In this document: in pieces, positions 34,803 through 43,458 of the stretch
Position numbering within the stretch: the first letter of the stretch is position 1
How the letters are laid out: each line of letters starts with the position of its first letter
Assembly: GCF_025264625.1 (NCBI RefSeq)
Contig: NZ_CP093313.1
Location: forward strand, 1,798,001 to 1,862,000
Reading direction: 5' to 3'
DNA length: 64,000 nt
Source: Occallatibacter riparius
GTDB lineage: Bacteria > Acidobacteriota > Terriglobia > Terriglobales > Acidobacteriaceae
Notes under the pieces: model-generated
What the model saw: only the letters and a program-made list of their open reading frames with translations
Told to the model about the DNA's origin: nothing
Database searches by the model: none
Made by a program: the position numbers and the translations under genes

Positions 34803-36029
34803 ATGCAACTGATTGAAGCGTTCCGACTCGCACTGCAGGCCCTCTGGGGAAACAAGCTGCGCTCCATCCTCACTCTGCTTGGGGTCATCATCGGCGTGGG
34901 CTCGGTGATCATGGTGGTCACCCTCACCAACGGCGCCAAGGAGTTTGTCACCTCAAAAATCAATCGCTATGGTGCGTCGGTCCTCACCATCAGCAAAATG
35001 CCCCAGACCTTCATCACCATTGAAGAGTACCTGTCCTTCCAGAAGCGCAGGGACATCACCTTCGATGATTATCGTGCCATCCTCTCCGAATGCCGGTCCT
35101 GCAAAGTCATCGGCGCGCAGCGCGCCACCATCGGCAAAATCGTACGCGGATCCAAGAGCACCACCGATTCAAACATTCGCGGCGTCACCTGGACCATGCT
35201 CTCCATCTCGAACCTCAACATCGAGCTGGGCCGCTCCCTCACCGCATCCGAGGATGAACACTCCGCCCATGTCGCGGTGGTCGGCGCCGACATCGTCGAT
35301 AACCTCCTTGGTCCCGGCGATCCGCTCGGAAAAGAGATTCGCATCGACGGTGCTCCCTATACCGTGATCGGCGTGGCAGAGCGCCAGGGCAAAATGCTTG
35401 GCACAAGCATGGATAACTGGGCCGCCGTTCCCCTCACCACCTTTCTGCATACCTACGGGTCCCACCAGAGCTTGTCCATCTACGTCGATGCTGGCGCGGG
35501 CGCCGAAGTCATGGAGGTAGTCAGCGACGAACTCCGCGTCCTCATGCGAGCACGCCGTCACCTCGCCCCTGGCGCACCCGACACCTTCTCCATCGACTCC
35601 AGCTCCACCTTCCAGAACCTGCTCGGCAAAATCCTCAATAGCTTCGGAGCCGTCGTCGCCTCCATCGCGGCCATTTCCCTGGTCGTCGGCGGAATCGTCA
35701 TCATGAATATCATGCTGGTCTCCGTCACCGAGCGCACCCGCGAGATCGGTGTGCGTAAGGCGCTCGGCGCGCGCCGGCAGGACATCCTCATCCAGTTCCT
35801 GATCGAGTCAGCCACCATCTCGCTCGTCGGCGGAGCCATCGGCGTGTTCTCCGGAATCCTCCTGGCCAAAGTCATTACATTGGCCATCGCATTTCCTTCC
35901 GCCATCGAGTACTGGTCCATCGTGCTCAGCCTCATTGTCTCTATCGGCGTGGGCCTCTTCTTCGGAATCTATCCGGCCCACAAGGCTTCTCAGCTCGATC
36001 CCATCGCGGCACTCCGCGCGGAGCTCTAA
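34803..36029 (+). CDS. MacB/FtsX-type ABC transporter permease, pair 2 first subunit
   Basis: 408 residues, the same length as the gene at 32154 and alike throughout: MQLIEAFRLALQALWGNKLR at the start, GVTWTMLSISNLNIELGRS in the core, SVTERTREIGVRKALGARR in the FtsX loop and ASQLDPIAALRAEL at the end. It is a paralogue from duplication of the whole pair. A 161-bp gap separates it from pair 1, so it may have its own promoter or be read through. Confidence 0.9.
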   Translation: MQLIEAFRLALQALWGNKLRSILTLLGVIIGVGSVIMVVTLTNGAKEFVTSKINRYGASVLTISKMPQTFITIEEYLSFQKRRDITFDDYRAILSECRSCKVIGAQRATIGKIVRGSKSTTDSNIRGVTWTMLSISNLNIELGRSLTASEDEHSAHVAVVGADIVDNLLGPGDPLGKEIRIDGAPYTVIGVAERQGKMLGTSMDNWAAVPLTTFLHTYGSHQSLSIYVDAGAGAEVMEVVSDELRVLMRARRHLAPGAPDTFSIDSSSTFQNLLGKILNSFGAVVASIAAISLVVGGIVIMNIMLVSVTERTREIGVRKALGARRQDILIQFLIESATISLVGGAIGVFSGILLAKVITLAIAFPSAIEYWSIVLSLIVSIGVGLFFGIYPAHKASQLDPIAALRAEL

Positions 36030-36031
36030 TC

Positions 36032-37288
36032 ATGCGCCTCAGCAGCTCGAAAGAATCGGTGAAGCTGGCGCTCGACACGCTGCGCAAGAACAAGCTGCGC
36101 TCCGGCCTCACCGTCCTCGGCATCTCCATCGGCATTTCTACGGTCATCCTCATCTCTTCCGCCATCAACGGCCTCAACACCAACATCGACCAGTTCGTGC
36201 GTTCGCTAGGCACCAACAACCTCTGGATCTTCCAATTCCAACCCTTCGGCAAGCGACCTACCATCGAAGAACTGAATCGCAAAAAGCTCACCTACGAAGA
36301 TGCGATGGCCATGCGCAATCTACCGCATGTCGCCGCCGTCGATCCCGAGCTCACATATCAGAACTTCCAGACTGGCCTCGGCAGTGTGTCGGTCAAAGCC
36401 GGCACCCACAAGATCACCAACACCATCCTCAATGGAAGCACATCCGCGGTGAAGGAAGTTGCAGATATCCAGATGCTCGATGGCCGCATGTGGACCGAGT
36501 CCGAAGAGGAGCGCGCGGCCAATGTGGCTGTGCTCGGCCACGATGCGGCTGAAGATCTCTTTCCTGACGGCTCGCCCCTCGGTAAGGACATCGATTGCCA
36601 GGGCACCATCTTCACCGTAATCGGCGTGCTCGACGTGCAGCCCCAACCCTTCGGCAGCGGGCGCAACACGCAGGACAACTCCGTCTACTTCCCGCTCACG
36701 ACCTTCCGCAAACTTCACCCCGAGATCAAGGACTTCTGGCTGGTGGTGAAGTACGACGACGCAGTGAACAAAGCTGAGGTCATCGAGGAGATCCGCGAAC
36801 TCCTCCGCGTCCGGCGTCATGTGCGCGTCGACCAGGAAGACAACTTCGCCATCTTCGGCCCCGACTCGCTGTCACGCCTCTGGAATCAGCTCACCGGTGG
36901 CCTCTTCCTCTTCATGGTCGCCGTATCGAGCGTAGGCCTCATGGTGGGCGGCGTTGGTGTGATGAACATCATGCTGGTTTCCGTCACCGAGCGCACCCGC
37001 GAAATCGGCGTGCGCAAAGCCATCGGCGCCACAAAGAAGAACATCCTCATGCAGTTCACACTTGAAGCGGTCACGCTATGCGCGGTGGGAGGCCTTCTCG
37101 GCATTCTTGCCGGCTCGCTCTTCACCCTCATCCTGCACTACGCCGTATCGTTCCTGCACGCGGCATTGTCCGCCACGTGGGTGGGTATCGCCTTTGGCGT
37201 CGCCTGCACAATCGGCCTTGTCTTCGGTATCTATCCCGCCTGGAAAGCGGCAAACCTGGATCCCATCGAAGCGCTGAGGTATGAGTGA
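36032..37288 (+). CDS. MacB/FtsX-type ABC transporter permease, pair 2 second subunit
   Basis: 418 residues, starting 2 bp after the preceding stop. Counterpart of the gene at 33388: KLALDTLRKNKLRSGL at the start, LNRKKLTYEDAMAMRNLP, GRNTQDNSVYFPLTTFRKLHP-type segment in the core (positions about 210-230), TERTREIGVRKAIGATK, and ANLDPIEALRYE at the C-terminus. Together the four genes form an A-B-A'-B' array. The gene after it (37363) is on the opposite strand. Confidence 0.9.
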   Translation: MRLSSSKESVKLALDTLRKNKLRSGLTVLGISIGISTVILISSAINGLNTNIDQFVRSLGTNNLWIFQFQPFGKRPTIEELNRKKLTYEDAMAMRNLPHVAAVDPELTYQNFQTGLGSVSVKAGTHKITNTILNGSTSAVKEVADIQMLDGRMWTESEEERAANVAVLGHDAAEDLFPDGSPLGKDIDCQGTIFTVIGVLDVQPQPFGSGRNTQDNSVYFPLTTFRKLHPEIKDFWLVVKYDDAVNKAEVIEEIRELLRVRRHVRVDQEDNFAIFGPDSLSRLWNQLTGGLFLFMVAVSSVGLMVGGVGVMNIMLVSVTERTREIGVRKAIGATKKNILMQFTLEAVTLCAVGGLLGILAGSLFTLILHYAVSFLHAALSATWVGIAFGVACTIGLVFGIYPAWKAANLDPIEALRYE

Positions 37289-37362
37289 GGAAGCAGTGAA
37301 ATAGAGAAGAAGCCAGGAAGAGAAACAGCGAAGTATGTTCTCCTCTTCACAGCTTGATTTCT

Positions 37363-37869
37363 TTACTCTTCCACTTCATACGGCAGTCCGAAGCGGCCGA
37401 TCTGTACCATCGCCTTATCCGTCGGCGGCCAAATGCGGAGGATCTCCACGCGTGGCGATCCGGGCAGGCGATGCGCCTCCGCAGTGCCCACCAGCGCTCC
37501 TGTCGATGCCACGTTGAAATGCACGCTGAGCACGTCGCCATCATGTGTGTAACCGAAGACGTATTCGCCGGGCTTGAACGCGATCCCGCCGATCTTCACC
37601 GGCGACTGCACCACCAGAAAGTGCGAGTACTTGCCCTCCGCCGAGTACCCAGCCGTGATCAACACCACGCCGGCGATGTAGTGACCGTGACGATCGACGA
37701 TGCCTGAAGCTGTGCGCATCTCCGTCTCAATGTGTTCCTTCTCCACGGGCGCGCGCGCCGGCAGCAGCGCCGCAAGCTCCGCATCCGTGGCCTGCCGCCA
37801 CGCACCCTTCTGCGCAAATCCCGCCGTAGCCGCAATCACCAAAACAACAATGGCAAAAACACGCTTCAT
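37363..37869 (-). CDS. Secreted hypothetical protein
   Basis: 168 residues with signal peptide KRVFAIVVLVIAATAGFAQ after the ATG at 37869. The mature part contains ELAALLPARAPVEKEHIETEMRT, a Gly-rich beta segment (GIVDRHGHYIAGVVLITAG), FLVVQSPVKIGGIAFKPGEYVFGY and HFNVASTGALVG. The GIxFKPGEYVFGY type strand recalls small beta-sandwich proteins common in Acidobacteria, but I cannot name a family. It is convergent with the permease array and just downstream of the two-component genes (50 bp after the response regulator stop), perhaps co-transcribed with them. Confidence 0.7.
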   Translation of the reverse strand: MKRVFAIVVLVIAATAGFAQKGAWRQATDAELAALLPARAPVEKEHIETEMRTASGIVDRHGHYIAGVVLITAGYSAEGKYSHFLVVQSPVKIGGIAFKPGEYVFGYTHDGDVLSVHFNVASTGALVGTAEAHRLPGSPRVEILRIWPPTDKAMVQIGRFGLPYEVEE

Positions 37870-37919
37870 CTTTGTCCTCGTCCACCAACCACTAACCACT
37901 ATTCACTACCCACTAATCA

Positions 37920-38570
37920 CTAGCTCTTCGACTTCCTCAACGACTCCAGCGGCACAATGCCACGCTGGATCGCCGCCGTCGCGGCCTGCGTGCGATCGGT
38001 CACGCCTAGCTTGCCCAGCAGGCTGTTGATATGCGTCTTCACCGTTGCCTCTGAAATCTCCAACTCGGTGGCAATCTCTTTGTTGCTCTTGCCGTGCACA
38101 ATCTGTTCCAGCACATCGAACTCGCGCGCGGTCAGCTCTTCGGTACCCATGCGCTCCGCCAGCCGCTGCGCAATCGCCGGCGGAATATGCGACTTGCCCG
38201 CGTGCACTGCATGAATCGTCGAGATCAATTCGTCCGTCGTCATGCCCTTCAGCAGATAAGCGCGCGCCCCCGCCTGCAGCGCGCGATAAATATCCTCATC
38301 GCCGTCATACGTCGTCAGCACGATGAATCGCGCACCGGGCGTCTCCATCCGGATGCGCTGGATCACGTCTACCCCCGACAATCGCGGCAGGCGCAGGTCG
38401 ATCAGCGTTATCGCCGGCTGGTATTTGCGAAACTGCGCGATCGCTTCCACGCCATCCGCGGCTTCGCCCACCACTTCGATGCCATCCACCACGTTGAGCA
38501 GCGCCACCAGCCCTTGCCGCACCACGTGATGATCCTCTACCACCAGAACCCGTATTGAATCCTGTGTCAC
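37920..38570 (-). CDS. NarL/FixJ-type response regulator
   Basis: 216 residues. Receiver domain with acidic pair E12-D13, phospho-acceptor D58 (LIDLRLP), T86-T87 and K108. A LuxR-type helix-turn-helix follows: ELTAREFDVLEQIVHGKSN, KEIATELEISEATVKTHINSLLGKL. Its start overlaps the stop of the histidine kinase gene by 4 bp, so the two are coupled and form a cognate pair. Target genes are not evident; the adjacent permease array and the neighbouring secreted protein are candidates. Confidence 0.92.
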   Translation of the reverse strand: MTQDSIRVLVVEDHHVVRQGLVALLNVVDGIEVVGEAADGVEAIAQFRKYQPAITLIDLRLPRLSGVDVIQRIRMETPGARFIVLTTYDGDEDIYRALQAGARAYLLKGMTTDELISTIHAVHAGKSHIPPAIAQRLAERMGTEELTAREFDVLEQIVHGKSNKEIATELEISEATVKTHINSLLGKLGVTDRTQAATAAIQRGIVPLESLRKSKS

Positions 38571-41500
38571 CGCTGCTCCTTTGTCTCCTGCGGGAGAGTT
38601 ATTCGCTCCGGCGAAGTAGTTTCCTGCGGGAAAGTTGCTTCTTTTGTCGTTGCCGCTTCCCCAGCGGCCTCAGAATCCCGCGCATCTTTTGGCTCATGCG
38701 TCTTGCCCGGCGCCGGCGCTCGCATGCGCACTGTCGTGCCCGCGCCAGGTTCGCTCGTCACTTCGAGCGTGCCGCCAATCGATGCCGCACGTTCGCGCAT
38801 TCCGGTCAATCCATAGTGGCCCGGCGGCGACTCAAGAGGTGCACCATCGTTCGCGGCCGAAAATCCTCTCCCATCGTCGCGAATCTCCAGCGCAATCTCG
38901 TTGCGCCTGTACTCCAGTTGCACCTTCACGCTCGCCGCGCCCGCATGTTTCTTCACATTGTGGAGCGCCTCCTGCGCAATGCGCAGAATCTCGTTCTCCG
39001 TCCCGGGCGGCAGCGGCCGATACGCTCCGAAAATACCGAACTTCGCATCCAGTCCGTGGCCGCCGCTCGTCTCCACCAGCCTGCGCATGCGCACTGGCAG
39101 CGTGGCCTCTTCGGTGTCCTGCGAGCGCAGCGCCCATATCGATTGACGCGCATCGGCCAGTCCCTCGCGCACATATCCGCGCACTTTGTCGAGATGCTTC
39201 GAGGCCTTCTCTGTTTTGTTGTGACGCAGCAGTTCGCTCAGCACTTCAAGCTGCACACTGATGCCTACATATCCTTGCGCCAGCGTATCGTGAATTTCGC
39301 GCGCAATGCGGTTGCGCTCGCCCAGCACCGCGCGGAACTCACGTTCAGCGCGCAGCAGGCGCAGCTTCAGCGCCAGCAGCACCAGTCCCACCGCCGCCAA
39401 CGCCAGCAGCACATAGAACCACACTGTCTGATAGAAGTGCGGCAGCAGTTGAAACGCGAGCGCCGTGCCCTCCGTGTTCCACACACCGTCATTGTTCGCG
39501 GCCTGCACGCGGAAGGTGTAATGCCCCGGCGGAATGTTTGTGTAGTACGCCGTGCGCCGGGACGCCGCATCCGTCCAGTCGTGGTCGAAGCCCTCAAGCT
39601 TGTAGCGGTACCGCACCTTTTGCGGCGCCACAAAGCTCAACCCCGCATATTCGAACTGAAAATGATTGTGCCCCGCCGGAACCTTGAGTCCCGCTGCATG
39701 CAGCGCCTGCTCCGCATCATCCACGGCGAATCGCTCTACTACTACTGGAGGCGCGACTTCGTTCACCGGAAAATGCGCGGGATCTACTTCGACCAGCCCC
39801 TTCGGCGTCGCGAACCACATGTGCCCATCCTGCGCGCGCCACGCAGAAGGATGGCTGTTCACCGCCGTCTCGCGGCTGCGCAATCCATCGGCAGTTCCGA
39901 ACTCCAGCCAGTGCGCGCAATCCGCGCTCTGCATGGGAGCCATGCTTTCGGTGCAATCGCAGCGCGCCAGTCCCGTTCCAGTAGCGAACCACAGATGATT
40001 GCGCCCATCGTCCAGAATCGCGTGAATAGTGGTGCTGCCCAGGTTGTGATCCGTGACCGGCTTGAAGCGGTTGCCATCCCACACGTTCCACCCGTGATCC
40101 TGCGTTCCCACCAGCAGCGAACCGTTCGCGCGTGCCAGAATCGCAGTGATGACGTTGCTCGACAACCCCTGCACTGCGGTGAAGTTGGTCAGCACGCCTT
40201 GATGCAAACGAGACAGCCCAGCAAACGTTGCGATCCACAGATCGCCGTGCGCATCGCGCGCCATCGCGCCCACCATGTTGCTGCCCAATCCGTTCGCCGT
40301 GGTGTAGGTCTTCATCAGCCCCGCGTCCAGCTCGCCGGGCTTGCTCCAGTGCGTCACGCCACGCCGCGTGCCGATCCACAAGGTCCCATCCGCATCGGCA
40401 TGCAGCGAGCGAATGAAATCATCCGGCAGTCCATCTGCCGAAGTAAACGACGCGACCGCGCTGCGTCGTATCCTGCTCAATCCATCAGCCGTGCCCACCC
40501 ACAGATCGCCATTCGGCGCAGAAGCGAGGGAAAGAATCACCTCGCTCAAGAGCCCATCACGAACGCCGTAGGTCTTCGCCTGCTGCGTCGTGCCCGGCTT
40601 GATCGCAGTCACGCCATTACCCGCAGTCCCCACCCACAAAGTGCCCGCGCCGTCCTGCACAACGGTGGTCACGTTGTCGCTCGGCAATCCATCGCGCGTG
40701 GTCAGCGTCTGGAATCGTTGATCGCGCAGAATCTGCAACCCATTCGACTCCGTGCCCACCCACAGATTGCCCTCGCGATCCTCAAGGATTGCCAGCACCG
40801 AGGCTGATGCCAGCGGATCCGTCACCGGCAGCTTGTCCAGCTTCCCTTCCGCATACCGCACCAGCCCGCTATTCGTCCCGATCCAAAGCGCTCCTTGCCG
40901 ATCCCCGAACAGCGCCTGAATGCGCGAACCAGGCAAGTCCCGCCCGACGAACCACTGTTGCTCTATCAGGGTTCCGCGCATGATAGCGGCGGCGGTCTTG
41001 CTAGCCTCCGCGTACATCTCTCCTCCCAGCGCGACGTGAAGTTCCACACCCGGAAGCGAACCCGCCGGAGAGTCCGACGCCGCGGGTTGAATGGCCAGGT
41101 TCTGTTTGCCAAAGATCTGCGCGCGGCCCGCTGAGGTCCATGCGATGACCGAATCCTCTCGGCCCTGAGCGAGCCGATTAATTTGGTTGGCAGGCAGTCC
41201 ATCGGCGGTCGTCAACACCGTAACCGCCCCATCCTTCAACCGCGCCAACCCGCTGCTGGTCCCCACCCACAGCGCCCCATCCTTCGCCGCCAGCAGACAC
41301 TGCACATCGCTTCCCGGCAGCGCCGGTTTCGAGTGCTCATCGAACAGCACGAAACCGACCCCGTCGAACCGGACCAGCCCCACCTCGGTTCCCAGCCACA
41401 GATACCCATTCGCGGTCTGCGCCAGCGCCTGCACCGTGTTCTGCGGCAGCCCGTTCTCCATCGCCCAGCTCTGCCGGTTCAGGTTCGCCAGCGGCGTAGT

Positions 41501-41605
41501 TGGCTCCAGCGCCCGGACGCCAGCCACTCCCGCGAGCAGGCAAACGGCCAGCGAGCCGGCGGCAGCCACCCTCGTCCGGGCCGCACCGCCCGCTCCCTTG
41601 CCCAT
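38567..41605 (-). CDS. Hybrid-propeller sensor histidine kinase (two-component regulator propeller, Y_Y_Y, HisKA_3)
   Basis: 1012 residues from ATG 41605; a TTG at 41629 is a less likely start. After a signal/anchor segment, about 600 residues of two-component-regulator propeller repeats show the recurring LWVGT or LWIGT motif (for example GALWVGTSSGLARL, GTLWIGTRRGVTHW). A Y_Y_Y domain with RYRYKLEGFDHDW and YTNIPPGHYTFRVQA precedes the membrane helix at about 728-750. The kinase core has phospho-acceptor H772 (AREIHDTLAQ), then N883 and DDGRGF (910-915) of the ATPase domain. The C-terminal tail of about 45 residues is Glu/Thr-rich. Such periplasmic propellers sense glycans in Bacteroidetes; the ligand here is unknown. 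Confidence 0.92.
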   Translation of the reverse strand: MGKGAGGAARTRVAAAGSLAVCLLAGVAGVRALEPTTPLANLNRQSWAMENGLPQNTVQALAQTANGYLWLGTEVGLVRFDGVGFVLFDEHSKPALPGSDVQCLLAAKDGALWVGTSSGLARLKDGAVTVLTTADGLPANQINRLAQGREDSVIAWTSAGRAQIFGKQNLAIQPAASDSPAGSLPGVELHVALGGEMYAEASKTAAAIMRGTLIEQQWFVGRDLPGSRIQALFGDRQGALWIGTNSGLVRYAEGKLDKLPVTDPLASASVLAILEDREGNLWVGTESNGLQILRDQRFQTLTTRDGLPSDNVTTVVQDGAGTLWVGTAGNGVTAIKPGTTQQAKTYGVRDGLLSEVILSLASAPNGDLWVGTADGLSRIRRSAVASFTSADGLPDDFIRSLHADADGTLWIGTRRGVTHWSKPGELDAGLMKTYTTANGLGSNMVGAMARDAHGDLWIATFAGLSRLHQGVLTNFTAVQGLSSNVITAILARANGSLLVGTQDHGWNVWDGNRFKPVTDHNLGSTTIHAILDDGRNHLWFATGTGLARCDCTESMAPMQSADCAHWLEFGTADGLRSRETAVNSHPSAWRAQDGHMWFATPKGLVEVDPAHFPVNEVAPPVVVERFAVDDAEQALHAAGLKVPAGHNHFQFEYAGLSFVAPQKVRYRYKLEGFDHDWTDAASRRTAYYTNIPPGHYTFRVQAANNDGVWNTEGTALAFQLLPHFYQTVWFYVLLALAAVGLVLLALKLRLLRAEREFRAVLGERNRIAREIHDTLAQGYVGISVQLEVLSELLRHNKTEKASKHLDKVRGYVREGLADARQSIWALRSQDTEEATLPVRMRRLVETSGGHGLDAKFGIFGAYRPLPPGTENEILRIAQEALHNVKKHAGAASVKVQLEYRRNEIALEIRDDGRGFSAANDGAPLESPPGHYGLTGMRERAASIGGTLEVTSEPGAGTTVRMRAPAPGKTHEPKDARDSEAAGEAATTKEATFPQETTSPERITLPQETKEQR

Positions 41606-41932
41606 CGAATTGTCTCTGTATGCGCTCAAAGCTTGAAGAGCGCGCCCTTCAGCAATCCAGAAATGTAGCGGAAGTGCGCTCTTTTACAGTAATTGGACTC
41701 GTCTCCGCCTGCACAGCGATCTCGAACCTAAACCGCTCCCGCTCAACCTTTTGGTGGAGCCCAGTGTCCCTCCAATGACTCAAGACACCCAATCAGCCCA
41801 CCGGTACTCTGTGTATGTCTCCTGAATAGCCTGTACTTCACTGGTTATGTGACAAATTAGGGGCGGCGCCAGACGGTAGCCGCCCTTTCCTTTTGCGCCC
41901 CCTTCCCCCCTCTTTGTTACCCTCTTTCTCGC
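41606..41932. other. Gene-free stretch upstream of enoyl-CoA hydratase with terminator-like hairpin
   Basis: 327 bp holding the minus-strand promoter of the histidine kinase and the plus-strand promoter of the hydratase. GGGCGGC (41861-41867) and GCCGCCC (41879-41885) form a hairpin followed by TTTCCTTTT, oriented as a plus-strand terminator 48 bp before the hydratase, though no plus-strand gene precedes it within 4 kb. Confidence 0.5.
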
Positions 41933-42718
41933 ATGGAATTCCACAATCTGCGCCTCGAACTCCGTCCCCCCATCGCCGTCGTCACCCTCGACCGCCCTAA
42001 AGTCCTCAATGCCCTGAACGCTGCCACGTTCTCCGAGCTGAGCGCTGCCTTCGAGACTCTCGCCGCAGATGCATCCATCGGAGTCATCCTGCTCACCGGC
42101 GCGGGCGGCCGCGCATTCGCCGCCGGAGCCGACATCAGCGAGCTCTCTTCGGCCTCAACTCCCGAAACCGGTCGCGCCTTCGCCCTCAAGGGGCAGCAGG
42201 TCTTTCGCCGCATTGAGACGCTCGGCAAACCCGTCATCGCCTGCATTCAGGGCTTCACTCTTGGCGGCGGCTGCGAGCTCGCCCTGGCCTGTACCTTCCG
42301 CATCGCCTCAGACGACGCGCGTCTCGGTCAGCCCGAAGTGAAACTTGGCGTCATCGCCGGTTATGGCGGAACCCAGCGGCTCCCCCGCCTCGTCGGCCGC
42401 GGCGCCGCACTCAAGCTCCTGCTCACCGGCGAAATCATCAACGCCCAGGAGGCGCTTCGGATCGGCCTCGTCGACGAAGTCGTTCCCGCCGCCGAGCTCA
42501 TGACCCGCGCCGAGGCCCTCGCCCACTCCATCGCCGCTAATGCGCCTCTCGCCCTCGCCGAAACCCTCCAGATTGTCGACGAAGGCCTCAGCCTGCCCCT
42601 GGAGCTCGCCGTCCTGCGCGAAGCCGACAGCTTCGGCCGCCTTTGTGCCACCCGCGACAAAGCCGAAGGCACCGCCGCCTTCCTCGCCAAGCGCCCCGCC
42701 ACCTGGAAAGGCGAATAA
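41933..42718 (+). CDS. Enoyl-CoA hydratase/isomerase family protein
   Basis: 261 residues, the normal crotonase length. The oxyanion-hole segment AFAAGADISEL and GFTLGGGCELALAC hold the first catalytic glutamate (GCELALAC). The second is in LGQPEVKLGVIAGYGGTQRLPR. With both glutamates present, a hydratase acting on 2-enoyl-CoA (crotonyl-CoA or longer) is likely rather than an isomerase. The C-terminal helices end FLAKRPATWKGE, the usual family end. No other beta-oxidation or butanoate gene is adjacent. Confidence 0.9.
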   Translation: MEFHNLRLELRPPIAVVTLDRPKVLNALNAATFSELSAAFETLAADASIGVILLTGAGGRAFAAGADISELSSASTPETGRAFALKGQQVFRRIETLGKPVIACIQGFTLGGGCELALACTFRIASDDARLGQPEVKLGVIAGYGGTQRLPRLVGRGAALKLLLTGEIINAQEALRIGLVDEVVPAAELMTRAEALAHSIAANAPLALAETLQIVDEGLSLPLELAVLREADSFGRLCATRDKAEGTAAFLAKRPATWKGE

Positions 42719-42800
42719 ATCCCGCTCCACACAGACGTGCTCAGCTCGCTCAGGTCGCAAATCACATGCGAACCGAACAACAACACCCGGTTTCAATTGC

Positions 42801-42814
42801 GTGATCTCGATCAC
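42801..42814. promoter_or_regulatory. Crp/Fnr-like palindrome (GTGATCTCGATCAC)
   Basis: GTGAT-N4-ATCAC, matching both arms of the classical Crp core. 83 bp after the enoyl-CoA hydratase stop and 645 bp before the TonB-receptor-like gene. Confidence 0.5.
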
Positions 42815-43421
42815 CATCAACAGCATGCCGAGCGTCTGATAGGTGATCCCACTCACACTCGACGAGGTCCTCTTGCGGCCATGACATTGCATTCACGGAC
42901 CCCTCAGGCCCTTTCTCACCCCGAAACCGCCAAGTCTCCAGTCCCGCAATATGAATTTACGTAGATACCTGTGCGAAACTGGACGATATTCTTCCTGCAC
43001 GATCGAAACCACCTGGGGGGGCGCCACACCCATCCCCCCCATCCCTCCCAACTTTGTCGCCCCACGCGAGCCACCGCCAGCTTCCAAAAGCCCAGAGACT
43101 GGAACCCTGTTCTCCATCAACAACCCCCAGTGCCAGCCTGGGAAAATGCGCTCGGCGCTGATCCTGAACCATTTGCGCGCACTCTCATCTCCTCTGTCCA
43201 AGCGGGACACTGCTAATCCGCATTCGCAGTTCCGCCCCTTCCGCACCCGAGTCCCCCGCCGGCCCCGATCCGGGAAATCGCCCCAGCGACCCCTCCCAGT
43301 TTGGAACTTAAATTGCTGTGATATGAGCACTGTTCTCATGCACCCACATAGCTCCTCCCTGAGCGATCAAGTGCACGTTCCGCATGTCCCTTCGGGTATT
43401 GAGGTCGTAACCGCGGGATAT

Positions 43422-43435
43422 GTGATCTATCTCAC
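43422..43435. promoter_or_regulatory. Crp/Fnr-like palindrome (GTGATCTATCTCAC)
   Basis: GTGA-N6-TCAC preceded by T, giving TGTGATCTATCTCACC, close to the textbook Crp site. It ends 23 bp before the ATG of the TonB-receptor-like gene, a position where bound protein would more likely repress than activate. Confidence 0.55.
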
Positions 43436-43458
43436 CAAACCTCGAGAGAAGGAAGCTT

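Larger units (their letters stand above)
42719..43458. other. Long gene-free leader before the TonB-receptor-like gene
   Basis: 740 bp with no credible coding sequence in either direction. It contains two Crp/Fnr-like palindromes, at 42801 and 43422, plus C7 and G7 runs around 43015-43047. A hairpin-like ATGAG/CTCAT pair is at about 43323-43339. Candidate regulatory leader; I recognise no known riboswitch. Confidence 0.55.

Noticed and set aside
38555..40807. A 750-residue open frame on the plus strand opposite the histidine kinase
   Set aside because: It lies entirely antisense to a gene with clear domains, is Arg/His-rich without any fold pattern, and arises from GC-rich codon bias.
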